A stretch of DNA of 41,245 nt from CAZWDL01 sp964632995 (GCA_964632995.1 CAZWDL010000065.1:1-41245), one strand, 5' to 3'; counted from the first letter of the stretch, positions 1 through 8,316 are shown. Program-made: numbers and translations. Notes: generated by a model not told the origin, from the letters alone.

Positions 1-4
1 CCGT

Positions 5-45
5 AGCTACCTGACCAACGAGCAACGCAGGATACCGCCAAAAGA
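5..45. repeat. Dispersed intergenic repeat R2, copy 1
   Basis: This 41-base stretch recurs at 16915-16955 with 39 of 41 identical bases (core GATACCGCCAAAAGA). Both copies lie just downstream of the stop codon of a minus-strand gene and are followed by an imperfect palindrome built on GTGCC..GGCAC (here 71-85). The pattern suggests a dispersed 3'-flanking element rather than coding sequence. Its function is unknown. Confidence 0.6.
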
Positions 46-82
46 GGCCGCGAAAGTTGTCAAGTATTTAGTGCCGGAGGCA

Positions 83-1303
83 CTAGACGATATCTTCCGA
101 GGCGGCGGCCGCCTGCCGGCGCAGTCTTCCTTCGCGGCGAATATTCCGGTACAGGTACCCGAATACGACGCTGATCAGCAGGATCATGATAATACCACCG
201 ACCATAGGGATATACCCTATCAGACGCAGCAGAAGGGAAATACCGATGGCTGCGAGCATCATCAAACCCTTACCCCAGTTTTTGCCAAGGTAGCGCTCCA
301 CTTCGTAGGCCAGCACCGTAGCGACCAGCGCGCCGGCCAGCGCCATGCTGATGCTATAGCCTGCTGTCAGAATAAACCCTACCGGAATACCGATAATGGT
401 GATAAATGCCAGCACAGCCAGTACGGGAACACCGATCAGATACAAAGCTCCGTAACCAAGACTGCCGGCCATATCATCGGTTAATTGTCCGGCATGACGG
501 CTAAAGAAGGTATGGAAAAAAGTGATGAGCAGAACGATCAGGAGGATTCCCGCCAAAAAGCGGTATATGGAGAACCAGAACAGCCCGCGCCTGAGATCCT
601 CAAAATCGAACTGGGCCAGGTCGGACTTCAGGCTGGGATCATAAGTGGCTTTGGCGCCTTCCTCGAGGTGATCTCCGAAATCCATTTCGCCCTCGGCCTG
701 CCAGTAGCGGACATCGGCATAAAAGCCTGCCTGAGAACCGAGCTTAAGACTCTGGGCCGATATGGTGGCCGGACCGCGCACCGCGCCGTCAATCATGATT
801 TCACCACCCTTGACATTCAAAGGACCAGCCGCATCACCCTTAAAGGTAAGCTGCCCGGCGGAAACCCGGATCTGCCCAATGATAGAACCACTGATATCCA
901 CCTCGCCGCCCATCATGATCAGGTCGCCACCGATCTGGACTTCCGAAGCGACGCGTACCTCGCCGCCCATTACAACCAGGTCGCCGGCGATATTCCGCCG
1001 GATAGTGACCTGCCCGCCGGCAATGCGCAAATCGCCCATGACAGGCGCTTCAATACTGATCTCTCCACCGGCCACCAATCCTTCATCGCCGATGGAATCC
1101 CTGACGAATATTTTGCCGCCCGCCGCTACAAAGTCGCCGCGAATGGCTGCATTGGTGTATATTTCCCCACCGGCAACGTAAAGGTTCCCTTCTACTGGTG
1201 CATCAATGGTAACGTTTTCTCCTGATTTGACCGTGGAGCCCAGCAATAACAGGGGAGCGGCCAGAAGAATCAGGGTCCATAAGAAGGTGCTTATCTTTTT
1301 CAT
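83..1303 (-). CDS. Bactofilin-like beta-helix protein with C-terminal membrane domain
   Basis: The 406-residue protein starts with a signal peptide or anchor (MKKISTFLW, then a hydrophobic run ending near residue 25). I chose this ATG over a start 12 codons upstream because the signal peptide begins here. Residues about 25-190 contain short repeats, each with an AGGE, AGGK, AGGQ or MGGE turn and spaced about 18-20 residues, as in right-handed beta-helices of the bactofilin/polymer-forming type. Residues about 240-395 hold several hydrophobic helices (around FLAGILLIVLLITFF and IGISLLLRLIGYIPMVGG), followed by an arginine-rich cytoplasmic tail. It is probably an envelope protein with an exported beta-helix; its role is unknown. 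It is transcribed alone on the minus strand. Confidence 0.75.
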   Translation of the reverse strand: MKKISTFLWTLILLAAPLLLLGSTVKSGENVTIDAPVEGNLYVAGGEIYTNAAIRGDFVAAGGKIFVRDSIGDEGLVAGGEISIEAPVMGDLRIAGGQVTIRRNIAGDLVVMGGEVRVASEVQIGGDLIMMGGEVDISGSIIGQIRVSAGQLTFKGDAAGPLNVKGGEIMIDGAVRGPATISAQSLKLGSQAGFYADVRYWQAEGEMDFGDHLEEGAKATYDPSLKSDLAQFDFEDLRRGLFWFSIYRFLAGILLIVLLITFFHTFFSRHAGQLTDDMAGSLGYGALYLIGVPVLAVLAFITIIGIPVGFILTAGYSISMALAGALVATVLAYEVERYLGKNWGKGLMMLAAIGISLLLRLIGYIPMVGGIIMILLISVVFGYLYRNIRREGRLRRQAAAASEDIV

Positions 1304-1624
1304 TGTCCTGTGATTTTTTATATGAAGTGTTTCAAACATTCTTCATTTTGCCGAGACTCTTTTCCAGCTGCGTACCTTCCGGCGCGGGCCAAAGAGTTCA
1401 GTTGCAGGCCCATATACGAATGTTTAAATCACTTTTACAATTAAGGATCTCTCCTCGTTTTTTTCAACTCTTTTATATCAGTCTGTTGTTCACTTATACT
1501 AATCAACAACCACACCCTATTAGTTTAACGAATATGCGCCTTTCAGGCAATGAGTTGCTGCGCTGGCAAATCGGGAGAGAAAGACAGATTTGGAAAACCC
1601 GGTTGACCGAATATAAGGAGCGGA
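1304..1624. other. Intergenic region without recognised features
   Basis: About 320 bases separate the beta-helix gene from the kinase gene, both on the minus strand. The part nearer 1304 is AT-rich (for example around 1440-1510) and probably holds the promoter of the beta-helix gene. I saw no convincing hairpin, operator or small gene. Confidence 0.4.
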
Positions 1625-2647
1625 TCACTCCAAATTCTTCAATTCGGCACAATAACCGCTTAGCAGATCGAAGTAATCACGGATGACGGGTAAGGTATCC
1701 TCAATTTCGGATTCTTCCGCTGCCTGCATGGCCCGCAGGCTATTGACTTTCAGACGGACATTGGCGCGATAGGCCTTAAAAAAGAGGAACAACTTCCAGT
1801 CTGTCGCTTCGGTAATACAATTATGGCGATTGAGATAATCCTGCATAAAGGAGGCTGCCGCCCGCCGGAAGCCGTAATAATCCAGATCCATGCAAAAGAA
1901 ACCCACTTCGTTGAGAACATCCAGGTGCCGGAAGGCATCATTGAATTCGATGCAGTCAAAAATAACCGGTTGGTCGAGGAGGAGTATATTCTTGGAGTGC
2001 AGATCGCCGTGGCCGTCGACCACCCAACCTTCCTGGTTGCGCAGTCTAATCCGCCGGTTGTACTTATTCACAAAGCGGCTGGCATTATTGACGAAGCGCC
2101 GTAACCTTTTGGCCTTGGCTTTTCCGAGGCGTTCGGCGATCAGGGCTTCCACGCTGAGCAGGTCGGCAAAGCGTTCCTCCAGCAGCGCCGCCCTTTCACT
2201 CCCAGGTTCGATGAGGGCCCGCCGGTGAAAAGCGGCCAGCTGCCCGGCAATCTGGCGCAGGTGTTCACGTGTCAACTCGCCGCGGGCCAGGACGTGGTTC
2301 ATCTGCCGGGTTTCATCCATCCGGCGCATGAGCAGGGCATAATCGATCACTTTACCGCCCCCCTGCCCGATCAGCGGCCCGGCAGCACTTTGGGTAATGG
2401 GCAATACATCCAGGTACATATGACTGGTCAGCCTGGCGTTGAGTTTTAATTCCCGGTAGCAATAGTAGCGTCGTTTTTCCAGAGTAGAGAAGTCGAGAAA
2501 AGCGTATTTAACCGGCTTTTTTATTTTATAAGCAAAATCGTCGGTAAGAATAACCCAGGAGATATGGGTTTCGATGAGCTTCGCGTGACGGGAAGGGGCG
2601 TGAAAGGCTTTTAGTTGCAGGACTTCGTCGATTTGTTCGTTGGTCAT
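1625..2647 (-). CDS. COG2187-type aminoglycoside-phosphotransferase-like kinase
   Basis: The 340-residue protein has the APH/choline-kinase fold. The catalytic loop is HGDLHSKN at residues 213-220, and the metal-binding segment FDCIEFND follows at about 230-237. The N-terminus (ETHISWVILTDDFAYKIKKP, about 26-45) matches the COG2187 family. In many bacteria this domain is fused to a COG0645 P-loop kinase, as in Mycobacterium tuberculosis Rv2004c, a DosR-regulon protein. Here the P-loop kinase is the upstream gene, overlapping by ATGA, so the two are translationally coupled and probably form one complex. The substrate is unknown. Antibiotic resistance is unlikely given the family and context. 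Confidence 0.8.
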   Translation of the reverse strand: MTNEQIDEVLQLKAFHAPSRHAKLIETHISWVILTDDFAYKIKKPVKYAFLDFSTLEKRRYYCYRELKLNARLTSHMYLDVLPITQSAAGPLIGQGGGKVIDYALLMRRMDETRQMNHVLARGELTREHLRQIAGQLAAFHRRALIEPGSERAALLEERFADLLSVEALIAERLGKAKAKRLRRFVNNASRFVNKYNRRIRLRNQEGWVVDGHGDLHSKNILLLDQPVIFDCIEFNDAFRHLDVLNEVGFFCMDLDYYGFRRAAASFMQDYLNRHNCITEATDWKLFLFFKAYRANVRLKVNSLRAMQAAEESEIEDTLPVIRDYFDLLSGYCAELKNLE

Positions 2648-3138
2648 GCCATTAGCATTAAAAAATCTTTAGCGCGTTTTGTCATTTCTTCAACATTCAG
2701 TTCATCCGACCACAAGACCAGATGCGCCTGTTCCAAGGGTTCATAGAGTCCTTTTATTTTTTTATAAACTTCAAAATCCGCTTCGCTGTACTGCCGTTTT
2801 TTATTCACGCGTTCGCGGATGGTGCTTTCATTTGCCCTGAGTTCGATCCAGCGGATATCTTTCCCGAGGCGATTGGCCAGTCGCTGAAATCGATTGCGTA
2901 GTTTCTGTTGATAAAAGGTGCCGTCCACGATGACGTTTTGTTCCGTTTTCAGTAATTCTTCTGTTCGCTGCAGCATCACCTCATAGATCCTTTTTTTGGT
3001 CCGGGCGTCGTATTTACCTTTAAGATTCAGTTCCTCCCGGATTCTGTCCGTATTTAAATGATGTGCGTTCAACTCTGCGGCCAGCGCGGCGGCCAGCGTC
3101 GATTTACCCGTTCCGGGCAAGCCCGTGATAAGGACCAT
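2644..3138 (-). CDS. COG0645-type P-loop (AAA/zeta-toxin-like) kinase
   Basis: The 164-residue protein opens with the Walker A motif GLPGTGKS at residues 6-13. It has an LNTDRIREEL segment near residue 30 (a typical acidic/arginine switch of small-molecule kinases), IVDGTFY at about 75-80, and a lid-like ANESTIRERVNKR region near 105. The ATG at 3138 is preferred over an upstream TTG at 3150 because GGAAG lies just in front of it. Its stop overlaps the start of the COG2187 gene by four bases. The family usually occurs as one half of a fused two-domain protein; here it is free-standing. The substrate is unknown. Confidence 0.78.
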   Translation of the reverse strand: MVLITGLPGTGKSTLAAALAAELNAHHLNTDRIREELNLKGKYDARTKKRIYEVMLQRTEELLKTEQNVIVDGTFYQQKLRNRFQRLANRLGKDIRWIELRANESTIRERVNKKRQYSEADFEVYKKIKGLYEPLEQAHLVLWSDELNVEEMTKRAKDFLMLMA

Positions 3139-3603
3139 GGTAGCTTCCAATGAACAGTTGGATTTTAATTTTTAAAAGAAACCATTGTTTTCAATTCATT
3201 CTTTTAACACTCGTTCCTCCTTTCAGGTTTCGTTCATACGAGTTGAAAAAGCTTGGATAGCTGAACAAAGAGTACGGGGAAGAAACTAGACAAGGCAGCC
3301 AGGCCGAGCAAAGAGCGGCTCATAGGCTGCAATTGCAATAAGTGCTGATCGGCGGGACAGCGTAGTTGAGCAGCGGGCAGACAGTGGGGTCTGCTCTATA
3401 AGTAGTTTCTCATGTACTGGATATACGATGTAATCACGATCCCTTTTGAATAGGCGGGAAAGTCGGAGGTCCGGTATAGACACAATTATTTGAGCAGTCT
3501 CTATTGAGGAAGAGAATTTGCAAGGTCAGCAGCGAATACCGATATCAGCTTTACGCGGCGCGGCCGTATCGTTGATCCCGTCGCTGGTCATACCTGCCGT
3601 GGC
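3139..3603. other. Intergenic region holding a P-type ATPase relic
   Basis: This roughly 465-base gap separates the kinase pair from the CHAD gene, all on the minus strand. Positions 3526-3603 encode a P-type ATPase motif on the minus strand (separate entry). The middle, around 3286-3483, has an open minus frame of 65 codons that resembles no family; part of it may be further decayed ATPase sequence. The 3140-3240 part is AT-rich and is the likely promoter region of the kinase pair. Confidence 0.45.
3526..3603 (-). pseudogene. Relic of a P-type cation ATPase hinge motif
   Basis: Read on the minus strand between two stop codons, this stretch gives GMTSDGIND, a seven-residue spacer, then ADIGI. 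P-type ATPases carry MTGDGIND, a spacer of the same length, then ADIGI at the phosphorylation-domain hinge. No start, P-loop DKTGT motif or membrane segment survives nearby. A TGA follows two codons after ADIGI. A further minus-strand peptide at about 3420-3497 (TAQIIV..DLRLSRLF) loosely resembles the next ATPase segment, but I do not rely on it. The best reading is the remains of a deleted ATPase gene between the kinase pair and the CHAD gene. Confidence 0.55.
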
Positions 3604-4557
3604 TCACTTGGCCCGTTCTCCTACATTCCACTGCTTGAAGGCTTCCCGCACACTACCCGGTTGGCGTTTGTGTTTGCCACTGGGATGGGGATGCTCCAGC
3701 GGTTCTTGCTCCAGCAAGTGCTGCAACTGGCTTTCCAGGCGATTCATCAAAGGGATCAGCTCATCGAGCCGTTCCACTATTTTCTGGGCCCGGGAAACGC
3801 GTTCCTCTTCCAGGCGCACTTGCAGCGCTTCGGAACAATCCTGTCCTTTGCGGATCCGGCTCAGGGTGAAGTAGCTGTCGTGCCAATTGCCCAGCAGGTG
3901 CTGAAAATCGTTCAGTGCGTTGACATCCTCTTCTTTAAAATCCTCCACGGTACAAAGCGCGCTGATCAGTTGCAGGTTGTAAAACAATTCCTTGATGAGT
4001 TTGCGCAGTTTGTGAAATTCGGCTTCGCTGCGGTTTTCGGGGCCGGCCAGCCCTCGGATATCGTCGAAGAGGGGCTTGAAGTAGCTATTGAAGCGCTCCT
4101 TGAGGCCCTCCATCGGTAAGTATCTGATGCGGCTTTCCACCAAGTAGCCCAGGCGTCGGACCGGCAGGAGGGAATGTTCGGCTTCGTAAGCTTTCAGCTT
4201 CTCCCGCTGCCGGTGCTCCTGCGCTTCCAGCCAGTCGGAAAACCGATGCTCCAGCTGCAGCAGCTTTTCGTCTTCCCGGACGATAGAGCGCTCCACTTCG
4301 TAATCGCGAACTTCTCCGGCGAGGTCATACAGATTTCCATAGGCTTCCAGCGCTCGCTCTGTAGAAAAGCTGTTGTCCAGGTGTTCCAGCAATCTGAAGA
4401 AAGCCATCTGCCGCTTCATGTTCACCCGCAGCTGGTGTACCGAATCCTCATCGTTATCCTGGAGGATATCGATATAGTGATGATGAAAATCCTTCTCCAG
4501 ATGCTTGAAATACTCCATCAGACCTTCTACGCAGTTCATATACTTGGTTTTTTTCAA
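3604..4557 (-). CDS. CHAD domain protein
   Basis: The 317-residue, mostly helical protein has the conserved basic/histidine pattern of CHAD domains. VHQLRVNMKRQMAFFRLL at residues 40-57 carries His41 and Arg44. A second copy, EFHKLRKLIKELFYNLQL, lies near residues 180-197, and LGNWHDSYFTL near 222-232 is the usual LGxxxD signature. CHAD domains bind inorganic polyphosphate. No CYTH or exopolyphosphatase partner is nearby. It ends next to the ATPase relic and begins about 110 bases downstream of the USP gene, so it may be co-transcribed with it. A role in polyphosphate-linked stress physiology is an inference. Confidence 0.8.
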   Translation of the reverse strand: MKKTKYMNCVEGLMEYFKHLEKDFHHHYIDILQDNDEDSVHQLRVNMKRQMAFFRLLEHLDNSFSTERALEAYGNLYDLAGEVRDYEVERSIVREDEKLLQLEHRFSDWLEAQEHRQREKLKAYEAEHSLLPVRRLGYLVESRIRYLPMEGLKERFNSYFKPLFDDIRGLAGPENRSEAEFHKLRKLIKELFYNLQLISALCTVEDFKEEDVNALNDFQHLLGNWHDSYFTLSRIRKGQDCSEALQVRLEEERVSRAQKIVERLDELIPLMNRLESQLQHLLEQEPLEHPHPSGKHKRQPGSVREAFKQWNVGERAK

Positions 4558-4669
4558 TCCTATTAAAACCCTGTAAACAGAATAATTAAAATAAGAAAAT
4601 ATTTTGGACTTTACCAGCTAAAAAAGGCCTCATTTTCACGGCTGATGGACGATCTGGCTTTTCGATTCC

Positions 4670-5566
4670 CTATCTTACAATCAGCACTGGCTTTTCCTTG
4701 CTTCGTTCTACCAGCTTTTCGGTAATACTTCCGAATATGAAGTTTTCTATACCCGAATGACCTTTGGCGCCCATAACGATGAGGTCAGCCTGATGTTGGC
4801 GGGCGTACTCCTCGAGATGGGCGGCAATATTACTGTACTCATTAGGTATAAAGGCCGCTTCTTCCAGTTTGGCAGAGTCCACTCCCGCTTCGCTGAGAAA
4901 ATCCCGGTAGGCCTCCTGGGCCGACTCCAGGAGCAGACGTTGGAAGCCGGTATTGTCGAAGGGGCGGATATAGTAATCGGCCGGGGGAAGATCGACGATG
5001 TAGATGCATTGAACGGCGATCTCCGGAATTTCGTTTTTCATAGCCAGGGCGGCTTGCAGTGCACGGGCCGAATTGTCGGAGAAGTCAACGGGAACAAGGA
5101 TGCGTTGTATATTTTCCAGGTTCTCTGGAGGCACAAAAAGCAGGTTACAGGGCGAACGCCGGGCTACCCGTTTGGGCGTAATGCCGCTGCCCTCGCTTTC
5201 CTTCTTATGTCCGACTACCAGCAGGTCGATTTCCTTAATTTCCGCCCAATGCAGCAAGCGGTCGTAGGGTTTGCCTTCCACTACTTCAATACTTTGATCG
5301 GGTGAGCTTTTCCCGTCGAAAACTTTTCGCACCTTCGCTTCAATCTTTTGGTGGACCCGTTCATCCACCGGTTGTTCGGGAGAAAAGAGTTTTTGAAATT
5401 CGACATCCGCATTGCGCGGCATGGTAAAATCGGGGATGGCGTGCAAGAAGTACACTTTTTTTACACCGAGTAATTCACCAATCTTAGCTGAGTAGCAAAT
5501 CAATTTCTCGTCCATTGAGGAAAGGTCGAGTGCTACCATAGTGCGATCGAAATTATTCATGATCAT
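4670..5566 (-). CDS. Universal stress protein, two UspA domains
   Basis: The 298-residue protein has two tandem UspA domains, about 5-145 and 150-298. The second ends with the ATP-binding pattern G-x2-G-x9-G-S (MGAKGHSGIENFIFGS), then KPVLIVR. The first domain's equivalent (VGHKKESEGSG) lacks that pattern and may not bind ATP. The ATG at 5566 is preferred over the adjacent TTG at 5569; a third candidate, MNNFDRT, starts at 5560. It lies between the rhodanese/Hsp20 pair and the CHAD gene, all on the minus strand. USPs of this type are typical of low-oxygen and stasis regulons. Confidence 0.85.
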   Translation of the reverse strand: MIMNNFDRTMVALDLSSMDEKLICYSAKIGELLGVKKVYFLHAIPDFTMPRNADVEFQKLFSPEQPVDERVHQKIEAKVRKVFDGKSSPDQSIEVVEGKPYDRLLHWAEIKEIDLLVVGHKKESEGSGITPKRVARRSPCNLLFVPPENLENIQRILVPVDFSDNSARALQAALAMKNEIPEIAVQCIYIVDLPPADYYIRPFDNTGFQRLLLESAQEAYRDFLSEAGVDSAKLEEAAFIPNEYSNIAAHLEEYARQHQADLIVMGAKGHSGIENFIFGSITEKLVERSKEKPVLIVR

Positions 5567-5760
5567 CAAGACTTTGTAATCGAAAAATCCGCTGTTTTGG
5601 AAACAGCAGCTTTTAATCCGTCTTTTGGGGACAGCTGAACCCCACTTGTGTGGCGGCTCAGGGTTGCCTGATCGCCCCGACAGACCAGATTCGCTTTACG
5701 CTTGTGGTAAATTAGGGAAAGGATATCGACCGGAAACTGTGAATTATCATTTAGGGTCAA

Positions 5761-5772
5761 TGATTTTTCTCA
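5761..5772. promoter_or_regulatory. Weak FNR-like half-palindrome upstream of USP gene
   Basis: TGATTTTTCTCA departs by one base from the TGA(C/T)-N4-(A/G)TCA pattern found upstream of hsp20, hemN and the other USP operon. It lies about 195 bases before the USP start. I saw no good TAnnTTTG element at the matching distance, so this is only a weak candidate. Confidence 0.2.
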
Positions 5773-5785
5773 GCACCCTCTTTTT

Positions 5786-6094
5786 CTATGGATAGATAAG
5801 TTGAAGTAGTTCTTCGCGGGCTCCTCCGTCGACCGCTGTGATGCCGTGGTTGCGCAATTTTGTCACTGCCCGGCGACTGCGTGAATCTTCAGCACCGTAT
5901 ACGATGACAGGCTGCTTCCAGCTGCGGAGTATTTCCATGCTTCGATCCAGTTCCTGTAAGGGAATGTTTACAGCTCCTTCGATGTGGCAGCCGACGAATT
6001 CCTCTTCTGTGCGCACGTCGAGCAATACCGCTCCTTCCTGCAAAAGTGGCAACAGGTTGCTTATGCGTCTAGTTTTTGGGCGAATGGGCATCAT
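5786..6094 (-). CDS. Rhodanese-like protein lacking the catalytic cysteine
   Basis: The 102-residue single-domain protein follows the rhodanese pattern: GAVLLDVRTEEEFVGCHIEGAVNIP at residues 21-45 holds the CDC25-like motif A, followed by the central strand and loop at VIVYGAEDSRS (about 63-73). In active rhodaneses that loop is VYCxxGxRS. Here the nucleophilic Cys is Gly, so sulfur transfer by the usual mechanism is unlikely, and a binding or regulatory role is more plausible. It starts three bases after the hsp20 stop, so the two form an operon. Confidence 0.78.
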   Translation of the reverse strand: MMPIRPKTRRISNLLPLLQEGAVLLDVRTEEEFVGCHIEGAVNIPLQELDRSMEILRSWKQPVIVYGAEDSRSRRAVTKLRNHGITAVDGGAREELLQLIYP

Positions 6095-6097
6095 ATG

Positions 6098-6547
6098 TTA
6101 TTCTACTTTTACGGTTTGAGTATTTTTTTCTTCTTCTTCGGGAACATCCACGAAGGTTACCAGGAGTATGCCGTTCTCGTAACGGGCGGTAATTTTCTCG
6201 CGAGCGAGGCGTGGAGCGAGGCGGAACCGGCGTTCGAAGGCATCGATATCGAATTCTTCGATAATAAATTCGGTATCCTCTTCTTTTCTCGATTGCCGTT
6301 TATCGCCGCGGATTGTCAGTATTTCGTCCTGAACCGTGATTTCAATTTCTTCTTTCGAAAAGCCCGGAACCGCTAGCTGCATTTCATACAACTTCCCGTT
6401 CTTTACAATATTCACGGCTGGAAAAGGTTTCTTTTTCCAGGGAATGTCAAATGCGCTGCGACCAAGGAAGTGATAAGGATCGATAATAGGTGCATAGCGC
6501 TCTCCCATCCGGTCAAATGCCCGATTGCTGATGTTGGGTCGCCACAT
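6098..6547 (-). CDS. Hsp20/alpha-crystallin small heat shock protein
   Basis: The 149-residue protein begins MWRPNISNR. The upstream alternative is a TTG eight codons earlier. It has an alpha-crystallin domain of about 45-140: FPAVNIVKNGKLYEMQL, then VPGFSKEEIEITVQDEIL, and the closing ENGILLVTF motif, where GIL is the conserved G-x-L element. It is an ATP-independent holdase for unfolding proteins in the cytoplasm. It leads an operon with the rhodanese-like gene. An FNR-like palindrome lies at 6638-6651 with a TAnnTTTG-like element about 30 bases further on, suggesting oxygen-responsive control. HspX, the Hsp20 of M. tuberculosis, is the classic DosR-induced protein. Confidence 0.9.
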   Translation of the reverse strand: MWRPNISNRAFDRMGERYAPIIDPYHFLGRSAFDIPWKKKPFPAVNIVKNGKLYEMQLAVPGFSKEEIEITVQDEILTIRGDKRQSRKEEDTEFIIEEFDIDAFERRFRLAPRLAREKITARYENGILLVTFVDVPEEEEKNTQTVKVE

Positions 6548-6606
6548 AATGATTGATGTTTGGTTACACAACTGAATTCTCTATAAGAAGATACGTTCTC
6601 TGCCTG

Positions 6607-6614
6607 CAAACAGA
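6607..6614 (-). promoter_or_regulatory. Candidate -7 element for hsp20
   Basis: On the minus strand this reads TCTGTTTG, one base off the Bacteroidota TAnnTTTG element. It starts 30.5 bases downstream of the centre of the palindrome at 6638-6651. That spacing suits an activator sitting near -41, and would give a leader of about 50 bases. Confidence 0.45.
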
Positions 6615-6637
6615 AATGTGATCTGTCAGCACAGGGG

Positions 6638-6651
6638 ATGATTTTCATCAA
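6638..6651. promoter_or_regulatory. FNR-like operator upstream of hsp20
   Basis: ATGAT-TTTC-ATCAA matches the FNR/FixK box TTGAT-N4-ATCAA at nine of ten specified bases. It lies about 97 bases upstream of the hsp20 start. The likely reader is the receiver-CRP regulator encoded at 25000-26046, whose recognition helix keeps the E..xR pair that reads TGA. Confidence 0.55.
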
Positions 6652-6764
6652 TTGTGTTCCCGACTGGGGTTGAAGCAGCATATTGGAAGAGAAGAAAGAA
6701 TTACTGCTTCCTGCTTGATTTTCCGAAAGGAATAATGAATTTCAATTTAAGCAAAAAACCATTA

Positions 6765-8120
6765 TCACACAACCTGGCTAAACAACTTTCCTTCCGGTTG
6801 ACGGCGCCAGTAGCGCCCGTCCAGCGCCATGCAGATATTGCGCAAAAAAGGGCGGCCGCGTTCGGTAACTTCTACCCGCTTATCATATCGCGTCACGAGC
6901 CCGTCTGCTTCGAGTTCCTCCATCCGCTCCAGGCCTTCAAATAAGGCCGGGCACTGCTCTGCGGGATCCGCCCATTGAGTATGGAAGCGGCACATGAGCC
7001 GGAGAATGTGCGTGCGCAGGATTTCATCTTCTTCACTAAGGCGATGCCCCCGCATTATCGGCAATTCCCCGCGGCCGACGCGTTCGCGGTAGGTCTCAAT
7101 CTGCTTTTCGTTCTGAATATAAGCGTCCCAGCTATCACTAATGCCGGAAGCGCCCAGGGCAATACTCAACCGGGTAAAGAACGGGTTGTAGCCCATGAAG
7201 TTCCGGTGCAGGGTGCCATTTTCCATTGCCTGGTACAAGCTATCGTGGGGCAGGGCGAAGTGATCCATCCCGATTTCAATGTAGCCGCTTGCTTCCAGCA
7301 GTTCACGCCCCAGCTCGTAGAGCGCACGCTTCTCCTTTCCACGTGGGAGGTCTGCTTCCGAGTAGGCGCGCTGGCTGGGTTTAATCCAGGGAACATGCGC
7401 ATAGCTGTAAAAGGCAATGCGCTCCGGTCGCAATGACTCCAGCGTGGAAACGGTTTTCCGGATGTGCTCCTTCGTCTGCAGGGGCAACCCAAAGATCAGG
7501 TCGTAATTAATAGAACGGTATCCCAGATTCCGCGCCCATTGCGTAACCTCCTGCACCTGTTCCAAACTCTGATGCCGGTTAATGATTTTCAGGATTTCAG
7601 GAGCAAAATCCTGCACGCCGATACTGAGCCGCCGGAAGCCCAGTTCCCGCAAAACGCGCAGGTGTTCGTGGGTCGTACTTCCGGGATGGGCCTCAAAACC
7701 GAACTCGTATTGTTTAGGCAGTTCCACCCGCTTCAGAATGCCTTGCACGAGGCGCTCCAGATTGGCCGGCGAGAAAAAGGTAGGCGTGCCCCCGCCCAGA
7801 TGCAACTCCCGCAATACGGGCCGTTCCGGGAAAAGTTGCAGGTAAAGCGACCACTCGCGCAGCACGCTGTCGATATAAGGATCTTCTACCTGGTGATTTA
7901 TGGTGATGCGTTTGTTGCATCCGCAATAAGTACAGAGACTTTCACAGTAGGGCAGGTGAACATACAGGCTGATTTCCCGGTTCCTGTTAACTGCATTAAT
8001 TACGTGTTGTTGCCAGGCTTTTTCGCCGGGCGCCGTCTCCTCCTGCCAGTAGGGAACAGTAGGATAGCTCGTATACCGGGGAGCAGGCACATTGTATTTA
8101 TCTAATAAGGTAAAATCCAT
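6765..8120 (-). CDS. hemN: Oxygen-independent coproporphyrinogen III oxidase
   Basis: This 451-residue radical SAM enzyme decarboxylates coproporphyrinogen III to protoporphyrinogen IX without oxygen, for heme synthesis at low oxygen. The N-terminal PAPRYTSYPTV is typical of HemN. The cluster motif CESLCTYCGC places Cys59, Cys63 and Cys66 as [4Fe-4S] ligands, with the extra Cys68 of true HemN. LHLGGGTPTFF near 111-121 is the SAM-binding GGGTP motif, and GMDHFALP near residue 290 is also HemN-typical. The length is normal. It is divergent from the beta-glucosidase gene. The shared 298-base region holds two FNR-like boxes and a perfect TAnnTTTG element on the hemN side. Confidence 0.93.
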   Translation of the reverse strand: MDFTLLDKYNVPAPRYTSYPTVPYWQEETAPGEKAWQQHVINAVNRNREISLYVHLPYCESLCTYCGCNKRITINHQVEDPYIDSVLREWSLYLQLFPERPVLRELHLGGGTPTFFSPANLERLVQGILKRVELPKQYEFGFEAHPGSTTHEHLRVLRELGFRRLSIGVQDFAPEILKIINRHQSLEQVQEVTQWARNLGYRSINYDLIFGLPLQTKEHIRKTVSTLESLRPERIAFYSYAHVPWIKPSQRAYSEADLPRGKEKRALYELGRELLEASGYIEIGMDHFALPHDSLYQAMENGTLHRNFMGYNPFFTRLSIALGASGISDSWDAYIQNEKQIETYRERVGRGELPIMRGHRLSEEDEILRTHILRLMCRFHTQWADPAEQCPALFEGLERMEELEADGLVTRYDKRVEVTERGRPFLRNICMALDGRYWRRQPEGKLFSQVV

Positions 8121-8286
8121 GGCTTTTGCTTTTTGCGACGATTTCAGGACAATTGTTGAGTCAGGGTAAGATTTGCCAGTCCGAATTCGGATCTGTTGGA
8201 CAGCCGGCAGTTTCCAATTAGTCCCTGCCGGTTCATGTTAATATCCCTATGTGAGACTCATTTTGTTTCTTTCTGAATACCGAATG

Positions 8287-8294
8287 CAAAAATA
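8287..8294 (-). promoter_or_regulatory. Candidate -7 element for hemN
   Basis: The minus strand reads TATTTTTG, a full match to the Bacteroidota -7 consensus TAnnTTTG. It begins 29.5 bases from the centre of the palindrome at 8317-8330, the distance expected for a class II FNR-type activator. The predicted leader is about 160 bases. Confidence 0.55.
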
Positions 8295-8316
8295 ACGCGG
8301 AGCGGAACATTCCGTG

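Noticed and set aside
1625..2647. Aminoglycoside resistance gene
   Set aside because: The catalytic loop is shared with APH enzymes, but the N-terminus and pairing with a COG0645 kinase place it in COG2187, which is not linked to resistance.
3286..3483. 65-codon minus-strand open frame next to the ATPase relic
   Set aside because: No start signal or family similarity; at most it contains decayed ATPase sequence.
5566..5760. 64-codon minus-strand frame upstream of the USP gene
   Set aside because: It needs a TTG start and shows no family pattern; the stretch is better explained as the USP promoter and leader.
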